Source: Lentinula raphanica (taxonomy: Eukaryota; Basidiomycota; Agaricomycetes; Agaricales; Omphalotaceae). From it: a stretch of DNA of 64,000 nt. The first letter of the stretch is position 1; every line of letters starts with the position of its first letter. Of the stretch, positions 1-12,279 are shown piece by piece. The stretch spans positions 434,001-498,000 of the forward strand of contig JANVFP010000036.1 of assembly GCA_027919835.1 (NCBI GenBank). Reading direction: 5' to 3'. The position numbers were made by a program, and so were the translations under genes. The notes beneath the pieces were generated by a model. It did no database searches and was not told the DNA's origin. It saw only the letters and a list, made by a program, of their open reading frames with translations.

Positions 1-152
1 CGACGGCGAAAAGAAACGGGCACTGAGCGGGCACTGAGCGGGCGCCCATTGGGTAATCGTCGGGCGACCATTGGGATATCAATAGTCGTTCAGTACCTTG
101 GGTTAGCTGAAGGGACGAGCATCGGCCTCTCTCAAGTTTCTGTTGTACTATC
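1..152 (+). mobile_element. MITE-like element, left copy (cut by window edge)
   Basis: The first ~150 bases match, in reverse complement, the stretch 54938-55096 at roughly 75-80 percent identity by eye. Shared landmarks are GAAAAGAAACGGGC, a doubled GGGC(A/G)CTGA(G/C)C unit, CATTGGGTAATCGT, GACCATTGGGAT and GTCGTTCAGTACCTT. The right copy is bounded by short inverted termini (GTCAGATT...AATCTGAC); here the outer terminus lies at or beyond base 1 and the inner terminus is degraded. No coding capacity. It is most simply a short non-autonomous DNA transposon copy. Being one half of a long terminal inverted repeat of a 55-kb element is the alternative. Confidence 0.55.
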
Positions 153-1230
153 GATAACTGAACTTACGCAGTTGGTATGACTACTAACGCGCTCCTTGGG
201 AGCAGTAACTATCAAATTGGCCAGCATTGCAAAAGACCCATTATCCCAAACATGTATGTGCAATTTCTACTATGGCCATGTTCGTTATATATGGTACGCG
301 TATTGCTTTCTTATTTTAGCACTCACTTCAACTGACCTTCTCTACCGTTGCTTGTCTAGTACATGTTCTTAACCACGACACCTAGTTTGTCGAGTGACGG
401 CGATTTCTATAACGCAATGAGAGATATCCAAGCTCCCAAAAGTCTTACAACACTCACGCATCAACTTGTCCATAATCTCAATATCCCACTTTCTCCTTCT
501 TCCCTTTCGCTCTCGTTAACTCCACCATCTCCAGCCCCCACCGCGCATCGTCTACCTCCGTGTATTCCACCCCAATCACAAACAAACTCGCGTCTTGAAA
601 AGTTCTATTGACACACATTCATCCCATCCAACAGAAAAACGTAAGCTCAACCTTTGACCTGCTATGTCTCCTAGTCTCCTCCTCACAGGTGGGAATGTCG
701 GGTTTTCGATGAAAATGCGTGATATCAGATTTCATGATATAGGGTTGGTGTGTTTAGGGTCGTCGAAGGTGTCAGGGTCCGTAAGGCCCGGTGGACGACT
801 CAATTCTGTCTCTTTATCTGTGGTACTTGCGGCCGACGAGCATGCTCAATGCAATTGCACGCTTTTCAATCACCACGCTCTTCTCTATCATTCCAAGACC
901 TTTCAAGATTCCTCGCCGCCATTATGGCCATCACCGATCTCGCAGACTATAGTCCTCGCTAGCATTGCTGAGGATTCTCACAAATACGACCTGTCAGAAT
1001 ATCGTGGGCGGAATCGAAGACGATGCACACCCTGCAGGAAATCTATTAATCGACCCTCACAAGACTGCTGGCTGAACCTTCTGTGGCGCCGCTTTGGGTT
1101 GGACCCTCTTTTCGGATCTCGCGAATTCAACTGGCACAAATATGTTCGCTCCAAGGAGAACTTTACCCTCTCCGACCCGTCTGGCTTCATCTGTGGCACG
1201 TCCATTTGTACTTATAGTTCATCAAGAGAC
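153..1230. other. Intergenic, no supported gene
   Basis: Several short open frames exist (for example 363-611 and 664-1272 on the plus strand), but they overlap each other in different frames, have low-complexity or atypical composition and show no domain I recognise. The stretch 664-1230 leads directly into the P450 fragment without a convincing gene of its own. Confidence 0.4.
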
Positions 1231-1510
1231 TCACAAATAGGTCAAAAGTTTGAGCCGAAAGCCCAATGTTGACGCAAGTTTTGGTACTCGGGTTCACGGT
1301 CATCGGTCTCTATGTTGTTCAGAAGTATGTCGAGTTCGATAGGCTGGTAGAATCGATCCAGTGAGTCTGGAAGACACTTCGCTGTAGAGGCCAGTTGCTT
1401 ACACTACACTTTCGCGTCGTACTTTCTACCCAAGATCTCACCCTCCTTTCACAACAGTCTTTTCACAACGGTCGATCATAGGCAACATTTTTCCTCGAAT
1501 TAGTTTTAAG
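1231..1510 (+). pseudogene. Cytochrome P450, 5' fragment only (paralog of 19782-22315)
   Basis: The ATG at 1266 opens a 33-residue membrane anchor (MLTQVLVLGFTVIGLYVVQK...) that aligns with the start of the P450 at 19782, including the 5' splice site after SIQ (CA|gtgagt) and the next exon start SHPPFTTVFSQRSIIGNI. Similarity to 19747-20030 also covers ~35 bases upstream of the ATG and the first intron, so this is a DNA-level duplication, not a retrocopy. Alignment stops abruptly near 1504-1510. All of the catalytic domain (I-helix, ExxR, heme loop) is absent, so it cannot be functional. Its orientation is the same as the longer copy. The anchor and the intron are better preserved than expected for an ancient fragment, so the duplication is probably fairly recent. 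Confidence 0.85.
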
Positions 1511-2090
1511 CCGGATTACATTTTGTCAATGGCCGTCGAGATCAAGTCAGCGCTTGAGCGCCTATTATTATTTTTTACCCTTCACGCCCGCCGGGCCATC
1601 GGATTCGTTCTTGTTTTCTTGTTTTCGTTTTCCGTTGGAAGAAAGGGGAGACTACATACCGAGAAATCGGTGCCCAGACTAACTTTTGAAGTGGAGGCAA
1701 GAAAGCGAAAAGACGCACAAGACTTACCCCCTCTTACGCAGCGGAAAACTCATCTTTTGACTTCAAGATGGATAGACTTACTTCTTCCTCCTTCGAATAT
1801 TCTCTTCGCATGTCTGCGATTCGATTCAATGTTTCGAGTACCCGCTCTCTCAAATCTTTCTTACAATCTGGAACATCACAGGTTGAAACTTGATAGTATC
1901 GATCCTGGAAACGCTATTCCTGATAGTCACCTCAGATTTCTCTAGATCTGCCATTTGGAGATTCTTGTCCTCGGCGGAAGAGTCAGTCGACAAAGTGGAA
2001 TTTGTAACCCTATGAATCGTGTCTCATGGACACAGAGGACTCCAAAGTCTAAGATAACTTAACGACTTCTATACATGAACTCCTGTTCAA
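1511..2090. other. Intergenic, no supported gene
   Basis: A 140-codon open frame (1523-1945, plus) begins just after the P450 breakpoint. It has no recognisable domain, no homologous partner in the window and a basic, repeat-poor composition; I do not call it a gene. Confidence 0.4.
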
Positions 2091-3771
2091 CTACATCGTC
2101 TTCTGCTTGTACATAATCAAACCCTCGAGCATTTTGCACATGTCCTCTATGAGCTCTAACCAATCGTTACTTCGGCTGTTTCGTTCAGAGCTGTCAAGCT
2201 GTGCAAGACTCTCACCCCACCATCTGAGACCAGCGAACAAACTCAACCAGCCGTTGATACCATGAACATCGAGCGACCTCCAATCGTCTCCAAATTGCTC
2301 CACTGGTAAGGGCCGCAAATCTTGCCCAAGTTCTCGCCATTCTGGCTGAAGATGCACCCACCACAGCCACATTCTTTCCGCGAATCCCTCGATTTGCGAA
2401 GGTGCAATGGTGATTTCGATCTTAGCATAACGCCCATAACGAATCCATTCACTGACTTCTTCGGGGCGATTAACACACGAAAGCGCGTTTCTAGTCGATT
2501 TCCATCCATAGAGGCCCTCGAATTTGAGCCAACAGGCTACTAATGTAGCGAAGGACGTTCCAAGGTCGATGTTCAAAAAATCGAAAGCATCTTTGAACCA
2601 CTTGATAGCCAGTGCTTCTGGGGGAAAAGTAAGATGGTAGGACGAGAAATCGGCGACATGAGGGTGACTCTAAAAGGCCTAATCAGCGTGACGCCAACAC
2701 AACCATTTGTTACCACAAACCTCATTTATGAGTGTGGCAGGGCGCACGTCGGTGCTCTCTCCTCGTTTGGGCTGCTGATAATGAAGTCAGTAATTGAGCT
2801 GGGTGAAGATCAAAGACAAAACACACAGGATATGCCTTTTCTATCATTGTAGGTGACCGTGAAGACACGCTTCCCAATATTGATAACTACAGGGATTGCA
2901 ACGTTTGTGAATTCTCGTCAAAATCACGCAGAAGGCATTCCTCACTGAACCTGAATCGAATTGAGCATGTTCATCTTCCAAATATTTTCTTTCGCTCTCG
3001 TCACTTTTGCTTCCCTTAGTGATCATAGTCAGCGATTGCTTGAGACAATAGCAATCTACTCACCGAGCCTATTTCGAGTCGAGCGCATTCGTCTTGATCT
3101 GCATCTGCGAGCCTGGCTTCCAAATAAGCCACTCTTTCATTGAGTCTGACGACCTCCTGTTCATAAGCTTGCTGGATGAAAAGCATCAATGAATGCATTG
3201 CGGGCACAAGGTGAATGTTCACCTCGTCATCTGCCAACTCCTGACGTAGTATAGTACTAACATCGCCAGCTTCAGCGTGGACCTTGATTGTCTTGTTTGG
3301 AGAGCATGCTTTCATCTCTTCCGCAAAGCTTGGCGATATTGGAATCTTCAGTTGCCGCTGATAAGACATGAGTTGAGTGCTGGTCTGACAGAGCAAGCGG
3401 TAAGTGTAATCGTGCTTTCTTTGAGCATCGATGATGGCGCGAGGAACCCAGTCCTAAGCAGATGAGAAAGCGGCAGCATGCGAGAACAGAATGAAGCATT
3501 ACCAAAGCCTCTGCGACAGTCTTGTCCAATTCCTGATGCTTGTTCTTCAAGTCATCCTGCACCTTGTGCCAAGCTACATCTCTAAGCATTACTTCGTTCT
3601 GAAGTGCGATTATACGTTGTTCAAGTTCCGATACCACTGACTGGGTAGCAGACGACTCCTGAGCCACTACTTTCAGTTTCTATAGATGACCAGCTGATAA
3701 GCAGACGTTGCGAACAAGACATCGAGACCAACCGATGCATGTGGTTTGACAGGAGAGCGTCTTTGATTCAT
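2091..3771 (-). CDS. Coiled-coil protein with Trp-rich C-terminal domain, copy 1
   Basis: Function unknown. Read on the minus strand, it starts at ATG 3769-3771 (MNQRRSPVKPHAS), followed by an intron and a coiled-coil exon (SVVSELEQRIIALQNEVM), then a helical region (about 3400-3060) with the exon QAYEQEVVRLNERVAYLEAR. Linker exons follow, then a ~150-residue globular domain (2576-2091) containing RPEEVSEWIRYGRY, MWLWWVHLQPEWR and DVHGINGWLSLFAGLRWWG. Six or more introns have GT..AG ends. The whole gene, including exon boundaries and even promoter-proximal sequence, is duplicated at 51222-53180. From memory, the W..WWxxLQPxWR domain recurs in hypothetical proteins of Agaricomycetes. No frame disruption was seen, so it is probably intact. 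The exact join of exons between 3050 and 2690 is uncertain. Confidence 0.7.
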
Positions 3772-5469
3772 GACAGCGTTCTGCAGTGAACATGGAAGAG
3801 TGAGAAGAAAGGACAACTATGGCCTTTATACTATTACCATGGACTATTTAGGCTTGGACCGTCCAGGCCACGCGTTATACTCATTCATTGACTCACAAGA
3901 GCTCGAGCGCCTCTTTATTAGCGCCCGATTTACGAGGCGTTGGGAGGCGCTCGCCGCTGAGGTACCGGTTGAACCTGAACTACTCATGATCAAGCTCAAA
4001 GCTTCATGATCGCATATTTCTCCCTACTCCACTCTCTACTCCAGTAGATCTCGCTCGATGCAACAATAAGGTAGTTACTACCGGAAAAGGACTCAAGCCC
4101 TCCCCATTCACATCTCTCTCCCATTAGACTATGTATCGCTGATGTGATGCTCTGGATCCCTTTACCGTCGACTCCAGTCTCTCTTTCCGGTTCTCATATT
4201 CTGGGGTGGAGCGCCAAAAGGCCATCGTGGTCATCTCTTACAATCTTCCAAGCCACGGGCTAGATGCTTTGTGGCCGCATTTACAATCCCGAACGTACTT
4301 GCTCAACCGTATGACAAGGTGGTTGGGTAGAATGATTTTCAAATTGACATCCCAGATACCCATTAGGATGGAGATCGCTCTCAAGTAGCATTCGCTAGCT
4401 AATGTACGCTGGAGAAATGTCACTCACATCCTATCCACCAAGATGTTCCTAGGTCCAATGGCGATGAATTCTCTCTAGGTGAGATGTGTTGACTTCTCCG
4501 CCCCCCAATATCAAGCGTTTGACCTTCTAAATGGCCACTCTGGACCTATAGCTACTCATTTATCTTAGGCACAACAACAAAGCGCTTGCGCAGTGGATGG
4601 GTCGATGGGCGCAGACGAGTGAGCCAATCGAGCGGTTAATGTCGGCGTTTAGACTGTCTTTCGTGGGTTGGGAGTATAGGTATAATCACCGTCACTTGTG
4701 GCATTGTGTACAGTCCATCAATCTCCCTTGTGAATTCGCTACACAGTCGCTTTTCGTTTTCGATCATGAGTCTTTCGCAGCCCTTCCCTTATCAGAATCC
4801 CGATATCTTATCCACCAAAAAAAGGTTCAGCTCCATTCTAGGCCATTTTTCAAAATCGTTCAGGACAAGGTAAGCATCATCGAGTTTTCAACACTGTTTT
4901 CTCGTCGTTCATCATCAGCTCATTGATCAGCCGTGTGCTTTGGGAACCCACCGTCATGGTAAGAATAGTATTTTGGAGGTGCGCACTACGCTTCGAATGA
5001 GTGAACTAGATAGATATGAAGTAAAAATTTGTTACACTATCACAGAACATCACATATGATAGATCTCCTTGGACAGCCTTGGACCCGATATTATTGACAC
5101 CACGGTCAATATTCCCGAGCCACCACTGATACATAGGCCTGCAACATTGTCCGCATGTTATCATTTCAATAGAGCTTGATCTTCAAACATTCAGCACGAG
5201 AACTAGGTAAAGAACAAGACACGCTGCAGCCGGCTCACCGACGAGTGGGTGATCTTCTGGTCAAGGACTGATACATACTAGATAGGGTGTCCATTGACGT
5301 TGACGGCGCAACCTCGAGGCTCGTGTGATATTGAATCTGTCATCTACATTTTCCATAGCCTAGCCAGCATCTGATCATTACCGCGTTAGAACTTAGCTCA
5401 AAACATCAACGTGTTGGAACCTGTTGGAGCGTTGCTTCATTCCCTTTGAACACCGTTTCCTACCTAATC
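3772..5469. other. Intergenic, no supported gene
   Basis: 1.7 kb between the divergent coiled-coil genes. 3772-3900 is the promoter side of the minus gene and keeps similarity to the region upstream of its paralog at 53181-53300 (for example CCTTTATA and CTTGGACC blocks). An open frame at 3770-4009 is therefore a by-product of that promoter. Other open frames (4206-4388, 4597-4926) show no domain. Confidence 0.45.
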
Positions 5470-8400
5470 ATGGATGTTGATGATGCGGATCCTCCTCAAA
5501 ATGTACGATTAGCCAGATTGATGATTTTAGAATCGCTCATAATGATCTTCAACAGGTCTCTGAAGCCGGGTCTAGTATGCCACTGACAAACGAAGTAAGT
5601 CGATGAAATCGCGCATCTCCGTTCGTAAGTCGGCTGAGGTTTGTCCAGAATGCAGATCGTGTGGACGACGTCGAGATGGACATGTTACTGCAAGATCCGA
5701 AAGGGAAGAAGCGATCTCGGGAGGACGATGTTGAGAAAGTCGCTGGGGTGAGTCGGCTCATAAGTTCATCGAGATGTACGAACCTCGGCCTCAATTCCCT
5801 CAATTTTCGAGGCTCCGGTGCGGAAAGTCCTCGTTCAAGACGAAGCTCAACTTGTAGGGAAATATGCAAAGGTTGTGAAGGAACTGTTGGGTACTCGGAA
5901 GGTCTGAGGCTGGGCATTTGACGCGCCCGATCATCTTTCGAACTCTGATGTCTTTGCAGAGGAACAGAGAATTAGAAGAGACTCTTTCAGCCCTACAAAA
6001 AGAGCAGGAATCCTGGGAGGTGTGTATCAATCTCTTTGTTTGATTCAAGATTGTCGATTGGCAATGTATGAATTAGGGAGAATCCATGGGATATCAGCAT
6101 CAGATCAACTCGCTTCTCCGGAAAAATGCTGACTTGACGTACCAGGCTGAGGTAATACATATGATCTACCGCATTCACCGTCTACTAACTTCAGCGTCAA
6201 AACTCCTATGGTACAACATCTCAGGTAAATTAATTTTGACAAGATATACTAGTGTTCTCATGACCGTGACCGTGTTAGGCTTCAGATCAAATAGAGAGGA
6301 AGGACAATTCAACTAATACTGACTCGGAGCCTCTCTATCAGGTAAAACACTTCGGACTCCACATACCACTATCGTTCTCATGACCGTTGCCGTGTTAGGA
6401 TGCAGAGCAAATAGAGAGGAAGGACCATTCGACCAATACTGAACCACTATCTCAGGTAAACCACTCCTGACTCCACATACAAGCGTTCTCATCACCAGTG
6501 GCTGTCTTAGGATACAGAGCAAACAGAGAGGAGGGACAATTCGGCTAATACTGAGCCTCTATCCGAGGTTGTTGAGTGGTCTTTCTGATGTCTTTCACTG
6601 CTTTAATACGACCGGAATAGGTTCTGGCAAATCAAGAGCAGGTTGCCAGGCTTCAACACGACTTTGACACCCAGTCAACACAACTTCAGGTGAAGATTCT
6701 TCCTGGCATAGTATGCATTCCGCTTCAATTATTTGCAGCATGCCAAGCAGAATTTGAAAGAGCGCGATGCCAAGGTCGATGTACTCAATCGACAGATCAA
6801 GGCTTTGGAAAGAAAATGCGCCGAGTTTGATGTATTGAAAACGGAGCACGATAGCTGCAGTAATGATCTCACGCGCGCCGGTGAGCAGCTCCAAGAAGCT
6901 CAGGCCCAGCTGAAAGAATCACAAAACGAATTATCCCGCAAGATCACCGAGCTTCATGTTAGTAGCCATGATACAATTCAGTAGTGAAAACTATCTCATC
7001 ATTTCCTTTGTAGGATCTAACTCTCTCGTTAGAGAAACAGAAGTTGGAACTCAAAGAATTGAGAGAAAAGGAGACTCGCGCAAAGGAAGAAGTTCATGTA
7101 CTGACCAGCACGATTGCCACTATCAAGGCCGAACGAGACGACGCCAACCAGAAGCTGCACAACGAGCAATATACAAATATGATGAACGAGGCAAACCATG
7201 CGGACCTTCTAGATGATCTAGAAGTGAGTAAGCTCTACATATATAACTGTGCATGCCACATACATTCATCGACAATCGGCAGGATTTGTGGCAGCAGCGA
7301 TTGGACAAATGTGAGAAGGAATATTCGGCCCAGAAACTGGTCTTAGAGGTGCGCTATGGCATGTCTAACAGCTCACTTGCACCCTGAAACGTTACCAGGC
7401 CCAACTAGAAAGTAGAAATTCGAACGTAGCTGATGCACAGGTCAGCTATCACCTCTGCTTGTGCAACAATGACTAACGCCTCAATGGCATCGAAAAATGC
7501 AAGAACGAACGAGACAAGTTGAAAGAAGAGCTGAGACAACTCAAAGTGAGGCTCATTCACAGTCACTTATTCCAATCGCGTTCTGTACCATGCTCATTGG
7601 CGAAAAACTCAGGATCAACATAGCCGAGAAATGGACACAGTTCGGAAAGAAATTGCGGCAAACGAGGCAAGTCTTCTCCTTTGGTTTCAATGACAGACTA
7701 AATCTTATCTTGGACAGTCCGCGGTCGATAAGGAGGTCTTGAGCAAAGCCGACCTCATCCGGTCACACGAAAGCAAATTAAAAACCATCAACCAAAATCT
7801 GGCGGAGGCGAAACAAAATCTGGCGGAGGCGAATTCGGAGATCGACCGTCTCAAAGTAAGAGGTGGCCACTCCTATTACGCATCTATCTGAGGCTCTGTT
7901 CAGAACAAGGAAAAGACCCTTTCAATCGATCGCAACAACAAAGAGAACGAGCTGAATGCAGCCCTTGTAGTTGAGCAACAATCCGTACAGAATCTGACAA
8001 CAAAACTGTCAGAAACATCAGTACGCCGTTTGATATATATGATCCCGCACCTATCACCTGACGATTGCAAAGCAATCTTTACAGGATCTCAAGGAAGAGA
8101 AGAACCAGTGGGAAAGCAAGATGCAAAAACTCACCCAAGAATTGGCGTCTGTTAGGGCTGAGATGACGTCATTCGAGGTAGAGTGCCTTTTGATTTGTTT
8201 CGAAGCATATTGACTCGTCATGGTTCAACTAGACAAAAACTGCAACGAATACCCAGGAGAGAATCGACACAGAAAGCAAACTCCGAGGCGAAGTGCAAGA
8301 ACTCACCAAGAATCAGGCGGTGAATATTTAATTTTGGGTTGGAGAAACACTTCTATACGACAGCTGATCGTGAAATTTCAAATGTCTCTTTGCAGAAGTT

Positions 8401-11400
8401 TGAAAAAGAAAAGAAGCAACAAGAACGCAACATACGGAGCCTCACGCAGAATCTAACGTCCTCTCAATCAGACGTAGAGAAGTTGAATGTATGAAAATTT
8501 CGTATCCATCTTGGACGACATGATCTTAAGAATCTTTGATCAGTCCAAACTCACCGCCCTTGAAAAGGAGAAGAACAAGAAAGAAGCACAACTCACGGCC
8601 GAAGTGCATGCGCTCACAACTCAAGTGTCGGAAAAAGCGGTGAGTGTCACAGATTGTGGTATATGAAGCACGTCTGAAGTTTTCAAAGGCAACTATATCA
8701 AGTCTCGAAAAGGAAAAACATGAAAGAGAGGCGCGTGTTCGAGAGCTCGTGCGAGAATTGGGATCCGTCAAATCAAATATAGAACGGCTGGAAGTATGAG
8801 AACATGAAACCTGAACTCCTTATCATGACGCTCATTTTTATTAGCGTCGGGCAACCGCGCGCGCAGAGGAGAAGGACTCGAAAGAAGAACTCAATTTGAC
8901 CATCAAGATCCTGTGCGAAAGTGTCGACAATCTCACTGATGAAAACCAAAAACTCAAGGTGACAGCCATTGCGATGAATACCTCCGCAAACACTAACTCC
9001 TTAAAGGGTACTAACAAAGTTCTAGAAACTCAGAATGGTACCTTGCAAGGGGACACTCAACGTTTGGCGAAGTCTGAGAGGCTTGCTCGAAAGCTCAATG
9101 AAAATGCATTGGTCAGTCCTATCATACTCTACGCAAGAGATGATCTCATACCTCCAAACTAGAAGCAACACCAGGTAGATAAGCAAAGAATTCAGGCTCT
9201 GGAGGCAGATATCCGAACCAAAGATGTCTGGAAGTTTCTCGAAATAATTCTACGATGTTGACGATGCTAATGTAGGCATCAATTCTCAACGGAGTGGAGG
9301 CCAGAGCTACGCTCTTGAAGAAGCGCGACGGCGAAGCACAGGTGCTCGAAGCACAGTTGATGGAGGCCCAAACCAGAATCGAGCGCTTACAGGTGAAATC
9401 CAACTCCTGATGACAGGCCTCATGGATTGACGGTCGTTCTAGAAAGAACGCAGCGATTTGCTTTCAAAGCCTCAGACCGAAGTACAGGTAACTACGTGAA
9501 GGCACACGGTTTCAAGCGAAAGCTGATATACATTTTTGCCAGGATAAACAAGAGGGTTCTAGTTCACTGTTGGACTCGAAGGATGCCAAACTCGAGGTGG
9601 GACTCCTTCCATGCAACATGATACTCATCTCACTTTCAACAGGACCTTCGGAAAGAAATAGCCAACTTGAAACAAGAGGCTTCTCAGAATTCGAAATCGT
9701 CTTCAAATAGGATCAAGGAGTTGGAAGCGCAGCTCAAACCGCTGCAAGAGCGGCTCAATGGCGACTGGGTACAACGGGTAAATCGTTTTATTGCGTCATT
9801 TCTACTTGCTAAAGTTCTATCATGACCAAGTCTCGTTTCGAACAAACTAAGAACATGCTCGCCGACCAACAAAAGAAGGTCATAGATCTTCAAAAGCGGC
9901 TTGCTGACAGCAAGGTATGGCCGACGTTTGACATGACCGTATCAAAACACTATAGCTTGATATCACAGACAGCTAGTATTTCGAAACCATCAGAGTCGAC
10001 GTCAAAAGTTCGTCTACCTATCATCTAATGCCCAACTGCTCTGATTTTCTTTCCTGCTGCAGGAAGCTGATCTCTTGAAGCAAATCGCAGCCCTTAAGAA
10101 AGATGCAGAAACACGTTCGAAGGATAATCAACAACTCAAGGACCAGGTTTCGGCTCTTTTGCGTCTGCCGTCTTCCCCTGCTGCGAATGGGGACTTGCTC
10201 TCACTTCAGAGCGAAATAACAAAGCTTACCACTTCGAACGTTAAATACAGCGAGGAAATCAAGACGCTCAAAGAAACCAACCATAAACTCGAGCAAACGA
10301 ATGCGGAGTACAGAGCTGATATCGATGTCAGTTTTACGTTTGCTCTAAAGTCGTGTGGACTGATAATTCCTCAATTTCAGAAGATGGCCTCAACTTCTGG
10401 GACCATCGACAGTACGGTGTCACAAATCTTTGGTGCCACTAGGCGAAATGCCAGGAAAATCTTATCAAAGGTCGACGTAGAAGCTGCTATTTCCAGTGCC
10501 AACCGAAAGTACATGTTGAGAGGCCCAATAGAAGTAAGCCGTTTTCTTAGTTGTTACTATGATCTCTTGCTTATGAACCCGTAGTCGAATAATTCATCTT
10601 ATGCGGCGGACACTGAGAGTGAAGACCCTTCCCAGTTCAGCTATATGCTAGGACAGAAACCAAAACGCAAATCGCGATTCGTGAGTCAAAGTTGTTATGC
10701 ATGTTCTACTGATTGTTGAAACTAGTAAATACGACAGCTGGTCAAAACCAAGAGAGCCAACGCTGGAGCTGGTTTAGTGAGTACATTCCTCGAATCTAGG
10801 CTGTGTGCAATGTACGATCGATACTAGACCGATGACAAGGGGAAACAGAAAGCATCGACAGTTCCACTCGATCCCACTATCGACGTGAAGTCTGGTGTGA
10901 ACGACACTCCTACTGATACGGCGACGCCCGGTACGAGTGGCAAAGGAAAACAGAAAGAATCGACTGCTCCAGTCAATCCCATTATCGACGTGACGTCTGG
11001 GGTGAATGATACTACTACTAATACGACGCCCGGCGGTACGAATCCCAAAGGGAAACAGAAAGCGTCAACGTCTAGCGGCGAAGAAGATATCTGCTCTGAC
11101 GATGACGTCGAATCCAAAGTTGGTCGGACTCGTGCTTTTTACAGTCGAAAGGGAGTTCGATTACAATGGACTGAAGATGCTCAGGTACAGCAATCAAACG
11201 TATGGCAGCTCCAGTCCCATCTGTTTTAAAGATTGACTGTCTGTTTCAGAAACTTGTCAGAACGCAACTTAGAGAAATGCTCAATGTCACCAAGAACAAC
11301 GACGGCACAAGGCGCCCCGGCATCGAACAAGTATCGAAATCTCGTTTGGAGGATTTCCTGAACGGAGCGGCAGAGAGCGGGCCTGGCCTTCGCTGCACCT

Positions 11401-12235
11401 ATCTCGATACCAGTGGACAAAGCATTGATGAACTCATGGCATCGGAATGGAACCAGATGTTCATCCTGAACTTAGCCCTGGAGTGTGAGGCCATTGTTCA
11501 AGAATCCAGGGATCGCAATCGTTTTGCAACGCTCAGATGGGTCGAAGTCGCTAAAGACAGAGTGTACCGGATACTGCTGGAGATCTCTCATGCTATACCA
11601 CAACCCGGTGAAACGAAGAAAGAGGCTTTGGCCCGAATCTTGAAGAAGTACGTTGCGTCACTCGAAAATGCAAAGAACACCTCTTCGAGACACAGGGTAT
11701 GAAAGCTATTTTGTCTAACGCTCCCCATCGTGACTATTGACCTGCACAGAAATACGATATACGGATGAAAGTTGCCGCTAGTATGGTTGAGGTGTGTGAA
11801 GATAGGAAGGACGAGGACGGGGTCAGTTTCTGGCAATGGGTGGTGTTGCTTCTTCAACGTGCAGGCCACGAATTCATGTCGGACGAGGAAGACATGTGGT
11901 ACTTGGATGCAACCGGTGGCAGTGGCAGTAGCCGCGTCGCAAAACCGGCCAAGCAGGTCCTTCATCTCAAATGGCGTCACAGCTACTTCACGAAGCTGTT
12001 CACCTTCATTGAGGTCACAACCGGTGTCGAGGAGATGATATTCCACCAGATAGGTCGTCCTCCGATGCCCCGAATTCGTGTGGAAAAAGAATCCACCTGG
12101 CCACCGCCTCCCAATCGACCAAAGAGCTTTTTTAACCCGAGCTGGCTAGCAAACAGAAGCTTTGTACAACGGTCGGCACTGAAGTTGGACGATGTAGAAT
12201 TCGTCCTGCATGATTTTGAAGGATACATGGATTGA
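5470..12235 (+). CDS. Giant coiled-coil protein with C-terminal 'MSDEE' domain
   Basis: Function unknown. ATG 5470 (MDVDDADPPQN) starts a chain of about 35 small, mostly phase-0 exons separated by ~50-base introns. I estimate 1,200-1,350 residues. An acidic head with a basic patch (KGKKRSREDD) is followed by a very long heptad-rich rod (about 5950-10350; e.g. LEKQKLELKELREKET). Next come a short region (FGATRRNARKILSKVD), two and a half ~36-residue KGKQK repeats, and a C-terminal domain from 11250: YLDTSGQSIDELMASEWNQM, then VSFWQWVVLLLQRAGHEFMSDEED and a basic tail ending at TGA 12233-12235. The last domain is shared with the convergent gene 44 bases downstream. Exons at 6265-6570 are tandemly triplicated, and one intron (after 7672, gcaagt) uses a GC donor. 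No frame break was seen, but with so many exons the model needs RNA evidence. Confidence 0.7.
6265..6570 (+). repeat. Tandem triplication of an exon-intron unit
   Basis: Three successive units of ~95-105 bases, each with an exon encoding a variant of EQIERKDNSTNTEPLSQ followed by an intron starting gtaaa and containing a CATACxACxxTCGTTCTCAT-like stretch. The three peptides are SDQIERKDNSTNTDSEPLYQ, AEQIERKDHSTNTEPLSQ and TEQTERRDNSANTEPLSE. Introns and exons were duplicated together, keeping phase 0, so copies can be added without breaking the frame of the coiled-coil gene. Confidence 0.75.
10834..11072 (+). repeat. ~108-base in-frame repeat (KGKQK units)
   Basis: Two full repeats and a partial third encode KGKQKAST/KGKQKEST/KGKQKAST, each followed by (V/A)P(L/V)(D/N)P(T/I)IDV(K/T)SGVNDT and a Thr-rich, Gly-containing spacer. 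The repeat lies between the rod and the C-terminal domain of the giant coiled-coil gene and is predicted to be disordered and basic-acidic alternating. Confidence 0.75.
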
Positions 12236-12279
12236 TAGCCTCATGGTATATATAGTATGTACACCATGCGTGGTCTGTT

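Noticed and set aside
664..1272. 202-codon open frame before the P450 fragment
   Set aside because: No domain, no splice structure, unusual composition; overlapping frames of similar length on both strands indicate chance.
3770..4009. 79-codon plus-strand frame beginning next to the coiled-coil gene start
   Set aside because: The same DNA is conserved as the promoter of the paralog at 53181, where no such frame is kept.
11588..12228. Minus-strand frames opposite the end of the giant coiled-coil gene
   Set aside because: The plus-strand frame shows a domain shared with the neighbouring gene; the antisense frames are shadows.
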